A stretch of DNA of 12,046 nt, taken from the NCBI GenBank assembly GCA_937934355.1, contig CALGZY010000097.1:1-12046 (forward strand), given 5' to 3'. The stretch is from an uncultured Collinsella sp. GTDB taxonomy: Bacteria; Actinomycetota; Coriobacteriia; Coriobacteriales; Coriobacteriaceae. Position numbers and translations under genes: made by a program. The notes under the pieces were generated by a model. It saw only the letters and a list, made by a program, of their open reading frames with translations. It was not told the origin of the DNA and did not search any database. This document shows, piece by piece, positions 6,236 through 12,046 of this stretch. Numbering within the stretch: position 1 is the first letter of the stretch; every line of letters begins with the position of its first letter.

Positions 6236-8452
6236 TTACTTGTCGGTGCCCAGCTTGTGCGGCTTGAGAGCGAGCGCATTGACGAGTGCGTCGGTGGCAG
6301 ACTTGACGGCTGCCGGCTGCGGATCGTTGACGTGATCCTCGGGATGCACGGGCAGGTCCTTCTTGACTGCATCGTGGATCAAGTTGAGGTACTCAGTCAC
6401 GCCAGTGGTCGATAGATGCGTGCCATCGCCATCGAACAGGTCGTTGCGGTTGGCACTGTATCCGTACCAGTCGATAACGCGCACGTTCTTGTAGCGCGTA
6501 GCGGCGTTGGCGATGGCCTGGTTGGTAGAGCCAACCCACGGCTGCGGGCTGCGCGTGTTCACAAACACCACCATACGCTTATCTCCCGCATCGGCCATGA
6601 TGGCGTCGATCTGGTCGTCGGTTACCAAGCCGTTGGTGCCCAGGGCAAAGACCACGATCTTGCCGGCAAGGTTCTGCTGGATATAGCCCTCAAATGTCGC
6701 GCGCCCCGCATCAAACTGGCGGCCCTTTTCGGCATCGATATGGCTGTGCGGGAACACGCCGTCAAAGGTGTCTACGGCACGCAGCGACACGGAGTCGCCG
6801 ATCATAAGCAGATCGTAGGAGCCATCGGGGAAGCCGTCGTTGTCCTTGTCGGTGTCGTCGGCCGCCTGCTGGTCGGTGGGCGCGGTGTTCTTGGCTTCCT
6901 TGTTCAGAACTTCGGCGCCCTCGCCGCTCAGCGCAGACGTCTCGGGCACAAAGATCAGGCCGCCCAGTGCAACGACCAACACGACAGCGCAGGCTGCGCA
7001 GGCAGGGACGTGCGCGCGCACCCAGTTGGCGGGCGTGGCGGTGCCGTCGCGGAACTCGGATACGGTGCGCCCAAAGGCGCCCTTTCTAAACGGCGTCTCG
7101 ATAAAGCGATATGAGCATTCGGCCACGGCGACCACCAACAGCACCTGCAAAATGTACTGCCACCACGGTGTATCGTTGATGTTGGCGACCGGGTTCATGA
7201 GCAACAGCAGCGGATAGTGCCACAGGTAGATGCTGTACGAGCGCTTGCCAACCCACACGAGCGGCTCGGCGGACAGCGCGCGGGCAACCATTCCCTGGGG
7301 CTGCACGCAGGCCGCGATGACCATGAGCGTGAGGATGGAGCATAACAGCGTGCCGCCGCGATACTGGAACGCGGTGTAGCCGTTGGTGAGCGCGACCATG
7401 GCGGCAAGGCCAACCAGACCCACGACGCCCAACACATCGATGGATGCGGGCGAGGACCAAAAGCGCACGAGGGCGCTCGGCTGTGCCGGGGCGGTCTCGG
7501 CTGATTCGTCGGCCTTCTCGCCAGGCTTGCCCTCGGCGTTCTTGCCGTGCTTGACGGCGCCAGCCAGGCGATTGAGCCCCAAACGATGAGCGAGACGCAC
7601 CGGCGCCAGGTCGCGATCGGGGATAAAGGCCATCCAGGCACCCAGCAGCAGCGAGAACACGCGGGTGTCGGTGCCGTAGTACACGCGGCTGGGGTCGGCG
7701 GCAGGGTTGTAAAGCACCATCATGGCTAGGGCAGATACCGCGGCAAGGCCCAGAACCACGCGGCGCGTGTTGGGCTTGCTCACATGCATGGATACCATGG
7801 CAAACAGCAGTGGCGGCCAAATCAGGTAGAACTGTTCCTCGATGGCAAGCGACCAAAAGTGCGTGAGCGGCGAGGGGTCGCCCAGAGCATTGAAGTACGA
7901 GACGTTTTGGGCAATCTGCCACCAGTTGTTGAAGAACAGCAGCGACGGCAGGATGTCGGGGCGCATCTTGGTGAGCATCACGTGGTTAAAGATGGTGCAC
8001 AGCGCGCAGGTTACCACCACGACGGTCACCACGGCGGGGACCAGGCGACGGATGCGGCGAATCCAGAAGCTCTTAAGGTCGATGCGTCCGGTCTTAGCGA
8101 CTTCGTTGAGCAGCAAGCGCGTGATCAGATAGCCCGAAAGCACAAAGAAGATCGTGACGCCAAGCAGGCCGCCCTGCGCCCACGTGAGGTTAAGGTGATA
8201 GAGCACCACCGCGACGACGGCGAGCGTACGCAGGCCGTCAAGGGCAGGGATGTAGCGGGATTTGGGGCGAGCAGGCGTCTGCTCCGCGGCGGGAGTGTTG
8301 GCGCGGCCCGCGTTGTTGGCAGAAGCGCGATGGGGGCTCGCGGTGCGTCGCGGTTCGTTGGCACGGCGTTCGCCCTTCACGCGTTCGTGCGGCGCCGGCT
8401 CGTTGCCCGTGCGGCGTCGACCGCGCGAGCCCGATTGCGAGAGTTGTTCCAT
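6236..8452 (-). CDS. Cell-surface O-acyltransferase, acyltransferase-3 plus SGNH domains (OatA-like)
   Basis: A 738-residue protein. Residues 1-66 are a basic, Pro/Ala/Arg-rich cytoplasmic tail. About 67-460 is an acyltransferase-3 membrane domain with ten or so helices, bearing FFVLSGYLITR (102-112), RRIRR (132-136), HFWSLAIEEQFYLIWP (198-213) and YSIYLWHYPLL (406-416). One more helix (about 482-502) leads to an extracellular SGNH esterase-fold domain with GDS (nucleophile S554), GTN (605-607) and DGTH (676-679), the expected Ser-Asp-His set. Related proteins move acetyl groups from the cytoplasm onto peptidoglycan (OatA) or other wall glycans; the acceptor is not evident. The linker DTDKDNDGFPDG (533-544) resembles a Ca2+-binding Asp loop. 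A charged insertion (about 302-328, Lys/Glu/Ala) sits in a membrane-domain loop. No good ribosome binding site precedes the ATG. Confidence 0.9.
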   Translation of the reverse strand: MEQLSQSGSRGRRRTGNEPAPHERVKGERRANEPRRTASPHRASANNAGRANTPAAEQTPARPKSRYIPALDGLRTLAVVAVVLYHLNLTWAQGGLLGVTIFFVLSGYLITRLLLNEVAKTGRIDLKSFWIRRIRRLVPAVVTVVVVTCALCTIFNHVMLTKMRPDILPSLLFFNNWWQIAQNVSYFNALGDPSPLTHFWSLAIEEQFYLIWPPLLFAMVSMHVSKPNTRRVVLGLAAVSALAMMVLYNPAADPSRVYYGTDTRVFSLLLGAWMAFIPDRDLAPVRLAHRLGLNRLAGAVKHGKNAEGKPGEKADESAETAPAQPSALVRFWSSPASIDVLGVVGLVGLAAMVALTNGYTAFQYRGGTLLCSILTLMVIAACVQPQGMVARALSAEPLVWVGKRSYSIYLWHYPLLLLMNPVANINDTPWWQYILQVLLVVAVAECSYRFIETPFRKGAFGRTVSEFRDGTATPANWVRAHVPACAACAVVLVVALGGLIFVPETSALSGEGAEVLNKEAKNTAPTDQQAADDTDKDNDGFPDGSYDLLMIGDSVSLRAVDTFDGVFPHSHIDAEKGRQFDAGRATFEGYIQQNLAGKIVVFALGTNGLVTDDQIDAIMADAGDKRMVVFVNTRSPQPWVGSTNQAIANAATRYKNVRVIDWYGYSANRNDLFDGDGTHLSTTGVTEYLNLIHDAVKKDLPVHPEDHVNDPQPAAVKSATDALVNALALKPHKLGTDK

Positions 8453-8491
8453 AAAACATCATCCAATGACGAGAATAATCAGCACGTATTC

Positions 8492-8497
8492 ATTGTA
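8492..8497 (-). promoter_or_regulatory. Possible -10 of the acyltransferase gene
   Basis: On the minus strand TACAAT (8497-8492) lies 40 bases before the start codon. No good -35 is seen at the right distance, so this is tentative. Confidence 0.25.
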
Positions 8498-8546
8498 GCT
8501 GCCTGCTCCTGTGAATGCTTGCTGCTGGCGCAAGCTCAAGCGCGCG

Positions 8547-8575
8547 TCCACATCAAAGTGAACTAAAGTTATAGG
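8547..8575 (+). promoter_or_regulatory. Promoter of the ribokinase / nucleoside hydrolase operon
   Basis: TCCACA (8547-8552, four of six against TTGACA), a 17-base gap and TATAGG (8570-8575) give a sigma-70-type promoter with a start near 8582. The leader would be about 58 bases. It faces away from the minus-strand acyltransferase gene. Confidence 0.45.
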
Positions 8576-8639
8576 GGGTGCGAGAGTGCACGATCGACGG
8601 CCGGCGGTGGGCATAAGGCTCGCAGATGAGGAGGTTTCC

Positions 8640-9602
8640 ATGGCAGATCGCGGCATCGTTGCGGTGTTCGGCAGCATGAACATGGACCTTTCGGTGGCGT
8701 GCGAGCGCATGCCGCGCGCGGGCGAGACAGTCGGTGGCAGCGGTTTTATCGCCAATGCCGGTGGCAAGGGCGCCAACCAGGCCGTCGCCGCCGCGCGCAT
8801 GGGTGTGCGCACGTGCATGATCGGCGCTGTTGGGCGCGATGCCTTTGGCGATGCACTTGTGGCAGGGCTCCAGGATGCCGGCGTGGGCGTTGAGCTTGTG
8901 ACACGTCTCGATGACGTGGAGACCGGTACCGCGACTATCATTCGCTGTGAGAGTGACAACCGCATCGTGCTGTCGCCGGGCGCCAACCACGCGCTTACGG
9001 GTGAGGATGTGGCCTGCGCGCTGAGGCACCTGGTAGCCGATGGGCTCGACGGCGACGCCAGCGAGATTGCCCCGGCTGCCGGAAGCGTCTTTATCGCCCA
9101 GGGCGAATGTGACCTTGCGGCGACGGCCGAGGCGCTTGTTTGCGCTCACGAGCTGGGGTTCTATACGATCTTTAACCCGGCGCCGGCATGCGACCTGCCG
9201 GCAAGAGCGTGGCCTGCGGTCGACCTGGTCTGCCCCAACGAGACCGAGTGCCAGGTGCTGACGGGCATTCTGCCCACGGATGACGCGAGCTGCGTCACCG
9301 CGCTCAATGCGCTGCTCGACAAGGGCGCCGGGGCTGCGGTCATCACGCTGGGCGGCGCCGGCTCGGTTACGCTCGGCGATGACGGTGAGCTGCTGCGCAT
9401 GCCGGCACTTTCGAGTACGGTAGTCGATACCACGGCCGCCGGCGATACGTTTATCGGCGCGTTGGCGGCGGCTCGCCTAGAGGGCTTGCCGCTCTTTGAG
9501 TGCATGGCCGCGGGTGCTCGCGCCTCGGCAGTGACGGTGTCGCGCCTGGGCGCTCAGCAATCGATTCCCACGCGCGCCGAAGTTGAACATTGGTTTGGTT
9601 AA
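8640..9602 (+). CDS. rbsK: Ribokinase (PfkB family)
   Basis: A 320-residue cytosolic sugar kinase; ribokinase phosphorylates D-ribose to ribose 5-phosphate with ATP. PfkB marks are clear: GSMNMDL at 11-17, NAGGKGANQAVAAARMG at 39-55, FNPAPA at 178-183, NETE at 200-203, TLGGAGS at 236-242, and DTTAAGDTFIGAL at 263-275 with the catalytic-base Asp D269. Length is close to the usual 305-310. The ATG at 8640 is chosen because GAGGAGG (8628-8634) lies five bases upstream; an in-frame GTG at 8586 has no such site. The nucleoside hydrolase gene follows after 30 bases, so ribose freed from nucleosides is the likely substrate. No ribose transporter is in view. Specificity for ribose over other PfkB substrates rests on motif and context. 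Confidence 0.9.
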   Translation: MADRGIVAVFGSMNMDLSVACERMPRAGETVGGSGFIANAGGKGANQAVAAARMGVRTCMIGAVGRDAFGDALVAGLQDAGVGVELVTRLDDVETGTATIIRCESDNRIVLSPGANHALTGEDVACALRHLVADGLDGDASEIAPAAGSVFIAQGECDLAATAEALVCAHELGFYTIFNPAPACDLPARAWPAVDLVCPNETECQVLTGILPTDDASCVTALNALLDKGAGAAVITLGGAGSVTLGDDGELLRMPALSSTVVDTTAAGDTFIGALAAARLEGLPLFECMAAGARASAVTVSRLGAQQSIPTRAEVEHWFG

Positions 9603-9632
9603 ACGATAAAGACGGAGAAGCGGAGTAGAACA

Positions 9633-10607
9633 ATGGCAATCAAGAAGCTGATCCTTGATCTGGATATGGGTGTTGACGATGCGATGGCGCTGGCCTATGC
9701 CATCGCGAGCCCCGAAGTGGAGCTCGTGGGCATCACCACGTGCTTTGGCAACGTGCGCGTCGAGCAATCGGCGCACAATTGCCTGGCGGTGCTCGATCTG
9801 CTGGGTCGCCCCGAGGTTCCGGTGTACCTGGGTGCCGATCGTCCTCTGCAGGCGACTGAGCCCTATACGCCGCCGGCGTCCACCGCGCTCATTCACGGCA
9901 AGAACGGCATCGGCGGCGCGAGCGTGCCCGCGTCGCCCTACGAGCCGGTGGGGGCGACCTCGGCCGACGGCAACGCTGCGGTCGATTATCTGATCGATGC
10001 TGCGCGCACCTATGGTCCCGATCTGGTCTACGTAGCGACTGGCCCGCTCTCCAACCTGGCGCTCGCCCTGGAGCGCGATGCGGCGGCGATGATGTCCATC
10101 GGCCGCGTGGTCGTGATGGGCGGCGCCCTTACCGTGCCCGGTAACGTGAGCGCGGGCGCCGAGGCCAATATGGCGAGCGACCCCGAGGCAGCCGACGCAG
10201 TGCTGCGCTCGGGCCGTAAGCTCACCATGGTGGGTCTGGACGTGACGCATCGCGTGGTGCTCACACGCCGCGACATTGCCGGCTGGACGGGCTCGGGCAC
10301 CATGGCGGGCTGCGCATTTGCGAGCATGGTCGAGCACTACATTGGCTCGTACGAGATGAACGCACCCTACCTGGGTGGTTGTGCGCTGCACGATCCGCTG
10401 GCCGTTGCCGTGGCGATCGACCCCACGCTCGTAGGTGCGCTCGGCTGCAACCTGCGTGTTGATCTGCTGGGCGAGTACCGCGGTCGCACCATCTGCGATG
10501 AGCGCCGCCTGTCCGATCCGGACAAGAGCGCGCTTGTGGCACTGACCGTGGATGCTCCGCGCTTCCTCGTGGAGTTTAAGGCACGCATGGCCCGCGTCTT
10601 GGGCTAA
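9633..10607 (+). CDS. Inosine-uridine-type nucleoside hydrolase
   Basis: A 324-residue enzyme that splits the N-glycosidic bond of ribonucleosides to free base and ribose. The Ca2+-binding N-terminal motif reads DLDMGVDDAMAL (9-20, with D9, D11, D15, D16); the usual form is DTDPGxDD, so the T and P are replaced. Further family marks are TGPLSN (136-141), MGGALTVPGNVSAGAEANM (162-180, E177 and N179 in the ribose-binding region, where E-F-N is usual) and LHDPLAVA (252-259, with Ca2+/catalytic H253-D254). GGAG at 9622-9625 precedes the ATG by seven bases. With the ribokinase gene upstream it forms a two-step salvage route, nucleoside to ribose to ribose 5-phosphate. Base preference (purine or pyrimidine, URH or IUNH type) cannot be told from sequence alone. 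Confidence 0.9.
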   Translation: MAIKKLILDLDMGVDDAMALAYAIASPEVELVGITTCFGNVRVEQSAHNCLAVLDLLGRPEVPVYLGADRPLQATEPYTPPASTALIHGKNGIGGASVPASPYEPVGATSADGNAAVDYLIDAARTYGPDLVYVATGPLSNLALALERDAAAMMSIGRVVVMGGALTVPGNVSAGAEANMASDPEAADAVLRSGRKLTMVGLDVTHRVVLTRRDIAGWTGSGTMAGCAFASMVEHYIGSYEMNAPYLGGCALHDPLAVAVAIDPTLVGALGCNLRVDLLGEYRGRTICDERRLSDPDKSALVALTVDAPRFLVEFKARMARVLG

Positions 10608-10634
10608 GCTGTCTTTTTGGGACGGGGCTTTTTT
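10606..10634 (+). terminator. Probable terminator of the nucleoside salvage operon
   Basis: AAGC (10606-10609) with GCTT (10627-10630) and GTC (10611-10613) with GAC (10621-10623) make an interrupted stem, followed by TTTTTT (10629-10634). The stem is short, but the T-run directly behind the last gene of the pair supports it. It overlaps the larger inverted repeat at 10616-10687. Confidence 0.5.
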
Positions 10635-10687
10635 GACTGGTATGATTGGTGCGACCATTCGAACCAGCTAAAAGAGCCCGTCCCAAA
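10616..10687. repeat. Long imperfect inverted repeat around the luxS promoter
   Basis: Bases 10616-10641 and 10663-10687 are inverted copies with a few differences: TTTGGGACGGG and CTGGT match exactly, the middle differs slightly. The 21-base centre contains the predicted luxS transcription start. Read-through RNA from upstream would fold into a long hairpin, whereas RNA started at the luxS promoter would carry only the right arm. Confidence 0.65.
10638..10646 (+). promoter_or_regulatory. Extended -10 promoter of luxS
   Basis: TGGTATGAT is a TGn extended -10 with hexamer TATGAT (10641-10646), the same layout as the promoter at 2361. The predicted start is near 10652, giving a leader of about 57 bases. 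Confidence 0.5.
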
Positions 10688-10709
10688 TTGACTACCGAGA
10701 GGATCTGCC

Positions 10710-11198
10710 ATGGAGCGCATTGCGAGCTTTTCCGTTGACCATCTGCTGCTTGAGCCCGGCGTGTATGTGAGCCGCATCGACCGCGATCCGGCGACCGGCG
10801 CCGCCGTCACCACCTTTGACCTGCGCCTGACCACGCCCAACAAGGAGCCGGTCATGAACACGGCCGAGTGCCACACCATCGAGCACCTGGGTGCGACGTT
10901 CCTTCGCAATCATGCCGAGTGGTCGGGCCGCATTGTCTACTTTGGCCCCATGGGCTGCCGCACGGGCTTTTACCTCGTCGTATTTGGCGAAGTGACGAGC
11001 GAGGAGATTCTGCCGCTCGTGCGTGAGCTGTTCGAGTTTGTCGCCGGCTTCGAGGGCGATGTCCCCGGTGCCGCTCCCGAGGAGTGCGGCAACTACCTGG
11101 ACCAGAACCTCCCCATGGCAAACTGGCTCGCGCGCCGCTATCTCGACCGTGACCTGGCCGATATCGATGAGAAGCACCTGCATTATCAGCAGGCGTAA
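10710..11198 (+). CDS. luxS: S-ribosylhomocysteine lyase
   Basis: A 162-residue protein of normal LuxS length. LuxS converts S-ribosylhomocysteine to homocysteine and DPD, the precursor of autoinducer 2, as part of the activated methyl cycle. The metal site is intact: HTIEH (55-59, ligands H55 and H59, catalytic E58) and ECGN with ligand C126. GPMGCRTGFY (79-88) holds the catalytic C83 and R84. GAGAGGA (10697-10703) sits six bases before the ATG. It has its own promoter and terminator, so it appears monocistronic. The nucleosidase that makes its substrate (Pfs/MtnN) is not in this window. Confidence 0.97.
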   Translation: MERIASFSVDHLLLEPGVYVSRIDRDPATGAAVTTFDLRLTTPNKEPVMNTAECHTIEHLGATFLRNHAEWSGRIVYFGPMGCRTGFYLVVFGEVTSEEILPLVRELFEFVAGFEGDVPGAAPEECGNYLDQNLPMANWLARRYLDRDLADIDEKHLHYQQA

Positions 11199-11227
11199 GG
11201 GCTTTATCGCCCAAAACGCGCGCATTG

Positions 11228-11258
11228 GGCGCCTTCGCTTATGCGGGGGCGCCTTTTT
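11228..11258 (+). terminator. Intrinsic terminator of luxS
   Basis: GGCGCC (11228-11233) pairs with GGCGCC (11248-11253), with an inner CGC/GCG helix (11236-11238 with 11243-11245). TTTTT (11254-11258) follows. It lies 30 bases after the luxS stop codon. Confidence 0.85.
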
Positions 11259-11297
11259 GTTGATTGGTCGGGATGAGCGTTCAAAATCGCTCATGTT

Positions 11298-11333
11298 TGT
11301 TCTAGAATGTTCGTATAGTCACATTTACGAACA
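11298..11333 (+). promoter_or_regulatory. Promoter with overlapping operator before the DUF4867-type gene
   Basis: TATAGT (11314-11319) is a good -10; no strong -35 is seen at 17 bases. TGTTCGT (11308-11314) and ACGAACA (11327-11333) form a 7-bp perfect inverted repeat overlapping the -10 and the start region. Another TGTTC lies at 11298-11302, one helical turn upstream, next to the palindrome TTCTAGAA (11300-11307). Repressor control of the single downstream gene is the simplest reading. Confidence 0.5.
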
Positions 11334-11342
11334 GGAGTGAAC

Positions 11343-11987
11343 ATGCATATCTACTCTGTCAACGATCCCGAGTTCAAATCCTATGGCAACGTTTGGGATG
11401 ACGTTCCGTCCGAGCTCATGTCGCCCGTACTCGAGGCGCTTTCTGCCACGCCCATTCCCGAGGGCAGCAAGTACGTAGCAAGTGCGCCGGAGCTCGAGGG
11501 CGTCAAGGATGCCGATAAACTGGGCTTTCTCATGTTTGGCGGCCGCCCCTTCCAGCTGGGCTGGTGCAATGGCCACAACACGCAGCTCAACTGCCTGGAG
11601 TATCACCGCGCCAGCGAGTTCAACCTGGGCGCGCGCGACTTTATCCTGCTCGTGGCGCATCGCTGGGAGATCGAGGACGGTAAGCTCGACACCGCGTGCG
11701 TCAAGGCGTTCCGCGTGCCGGCGGGTACGGTCGTCGAAGTCTTCAACACCACGCTCCACTACACGCCCTGCATGGTCGATGACGGCGGCTTCCAGGTGAT
11801 GGTGGCGCTGCCGGCGGGCACCAACGGCCCGCGCCCCGAGGCTGCATCCGACATGCCTGCCGCCGGTGACAGCTACTGCTACTGGAAGGCCGACAAGTGG
11901 GTCCTCTGCCATGCTGACAGCCCCAAGGCTGCCGAGGGCGGCTACGTAGGCCTCATCGGCAAAAACCTCGACATCGCCTGCGACTAG
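11343..11987 (+). CDS. DUF4867-family protein, cupin-like, function unknown
   Basis: A 214-residue soluble protein without signal peptide. The centre (about 68-145) includes FQLGWCNGHNTQLNCLEYHR, then FNLGARDFILLVAHRWEIEDG, VKAFRVPAGTVVEVFNTTLHYTPC and VMVALPAGTN. This alternation of strands with His, Glu and Gly-turn residues recalls cupin-fold enzymes such as ureidoglycolate-lyase-like proteins, and overall it fits the DUF4867 family as I remember it. H and E residues in YHR and HRWEIE, and H in LHYTPC, are candidate metal ligands. The reaction is unknown; relatives are often found near sugar metabolism genes. ATG 11343 is chosen because AGGAG (11333-11337) lies five bases upstream; an in-frame GTG at 11337 overlaps that site. 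The gene is probably under the operator just upstream. Confidence 0.75.
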   Translation: MHIYSVNDPEFKSYGNVWDDVPSELMSPVLEALSATPIPEGSKYVASAPELEGVKDADKLGFLMFGGRPFQLGWCNGHNTQLNCLEYHRASEFNLGARDFILLVAHRWEIEDGKLDTACVKAFRVPAGTVVEVFNTTLHYTPCMVDDGGFQVMVALPAGTNGPRPEAASDMPAAGDSYCYWKADKWVLCHADSPKAAEGGYVGLIGKNLDIACD

Positions 11988-12001
11988 AATCTTCTGTCTC
12001 G

Positions 12002-12046
12002 ATCTGTAACATCTAGCGGGCTAAATCGTCTCTACCTGTTACAGAT
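12002..12046. repeat. 10-bp perfect inverted repeat at the window edge
   Basis: ATCTGTAACA (12002-12011) and TGTTACAGAT (12037-12046) are perfect inverted copies 25 bases apart. The same region also holds a near direct repeat, GTCTCGATCTGTAACA (11996-12011) and GTCTCTACCTGTTACA (12028-12043), 13 of 16 identical. The repeat may continue past the window. It starts 14 bases after the stop of the last gene and could be a 3' structure, an operator of the next gene or a dispersed repeat. Confidence 0.5.

Noticed and set aside
5980..6415. Open frames on both strands in the gene-free island
   Set aside because: They run through the MITE-like end, both hairpins and into the acyltransferase gene, without a ribosome binding site or recognisable domain.
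8586..8639. Upstream GTG for ribokinase
   Set aside because: No ribosome binding site. ATG 8640 follows GAGGAGG at ideal spacing and starts the normal ribokinase N-terminus.
9477..10658. 393-codon open frame on the minus strand
   Set aside because: It lies opposite the nucleoside hydrolase and the end of the ribokinase gene, has no ribosome binding site and gives a His/Arg/Gly-rich composition typical of shadows in GC-rich genes.
8586..11198. Functional link of ribokinase and nucleoside hydrolase to autoinducer 2 processing by LuxS
   Set aside because: Known AI-2 kinases (LsrK) are of another family, luxS has its own promoter and terminator, and no Lsr transport genes are present; adjacency alone is not enough.

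Overview
The window looks like chromosomal DNA from a high-GC, Gram-positive gut bacterium of the class Coriobacteriia, most likely Collinsella or a close relative. The reasons are the strong GC bias of third codon positions, luxS, a DUF4867-type gene, an NRAMP-related magnesium transporter resembling the one known from Eggerthella lenta, and extended -10 promoters with clear GGAGG-type ribosome binding sites. The genus is an inference from gene content. No rRNA, tRNA, CRISPR array, phage gene or transposase was seen.

Left part (1-2290): a double PRC-barrel protein is followed by a membrane-anchored NodB-fold protein. The latter keeps the polysaccharide deacetylase architecture but has lost most of the metal and catalytic residues, so it is probably a pseudoenzyme. 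Middle-left (2290-5745): a likely metal-ion operon. An extended -10 promoter drives a long structured leader ending in a hairpin that hides a GGAGG site. Next come a ten-codon overlapping reading frame, an MgtE-like PRC/MgtE_N/CBS protein with an atypical membrane domain, and an NRAMP-related transporter whose altered metal-site motifs point to Mg2+ rather than Mn2+ or Fe2+. A strong terminator closes it. The two proteins may form a Mg2+-sensing and transport unit controlled through the RNA leader.

Centre (5745-6235): an AT-rich, gene-free island holds a 230-bp MITE-like sequence with 36-bp imperfect terminal inverted repeats. Next to it are a REP-like hairpin, whose loop sequence recurs near 2270 with different but self-complementary arms, and a 17-bp perfect GC-rich hairpin. 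On the minus strand (6236-8452) lies a large OatA-type acyltransferase-3/SGNH cell-surface O-acyltransferase with an Asp-rich, Ca2+-site-like linker.

Right part (8460-12046): divergent from the acyltransferase is a ribokinase and nucleoside hydrolase pair, a compact nucleoside-ribose salvage operon. luxS follows with its own promoter embedded in a long imperfect inverted repeat, then a DUF4867-family gene whose promoter is overlapped by a 7-bp inverted repeat that looks like an operator. The window ends in a 10-bp perfect inverted repeat after the last gene.
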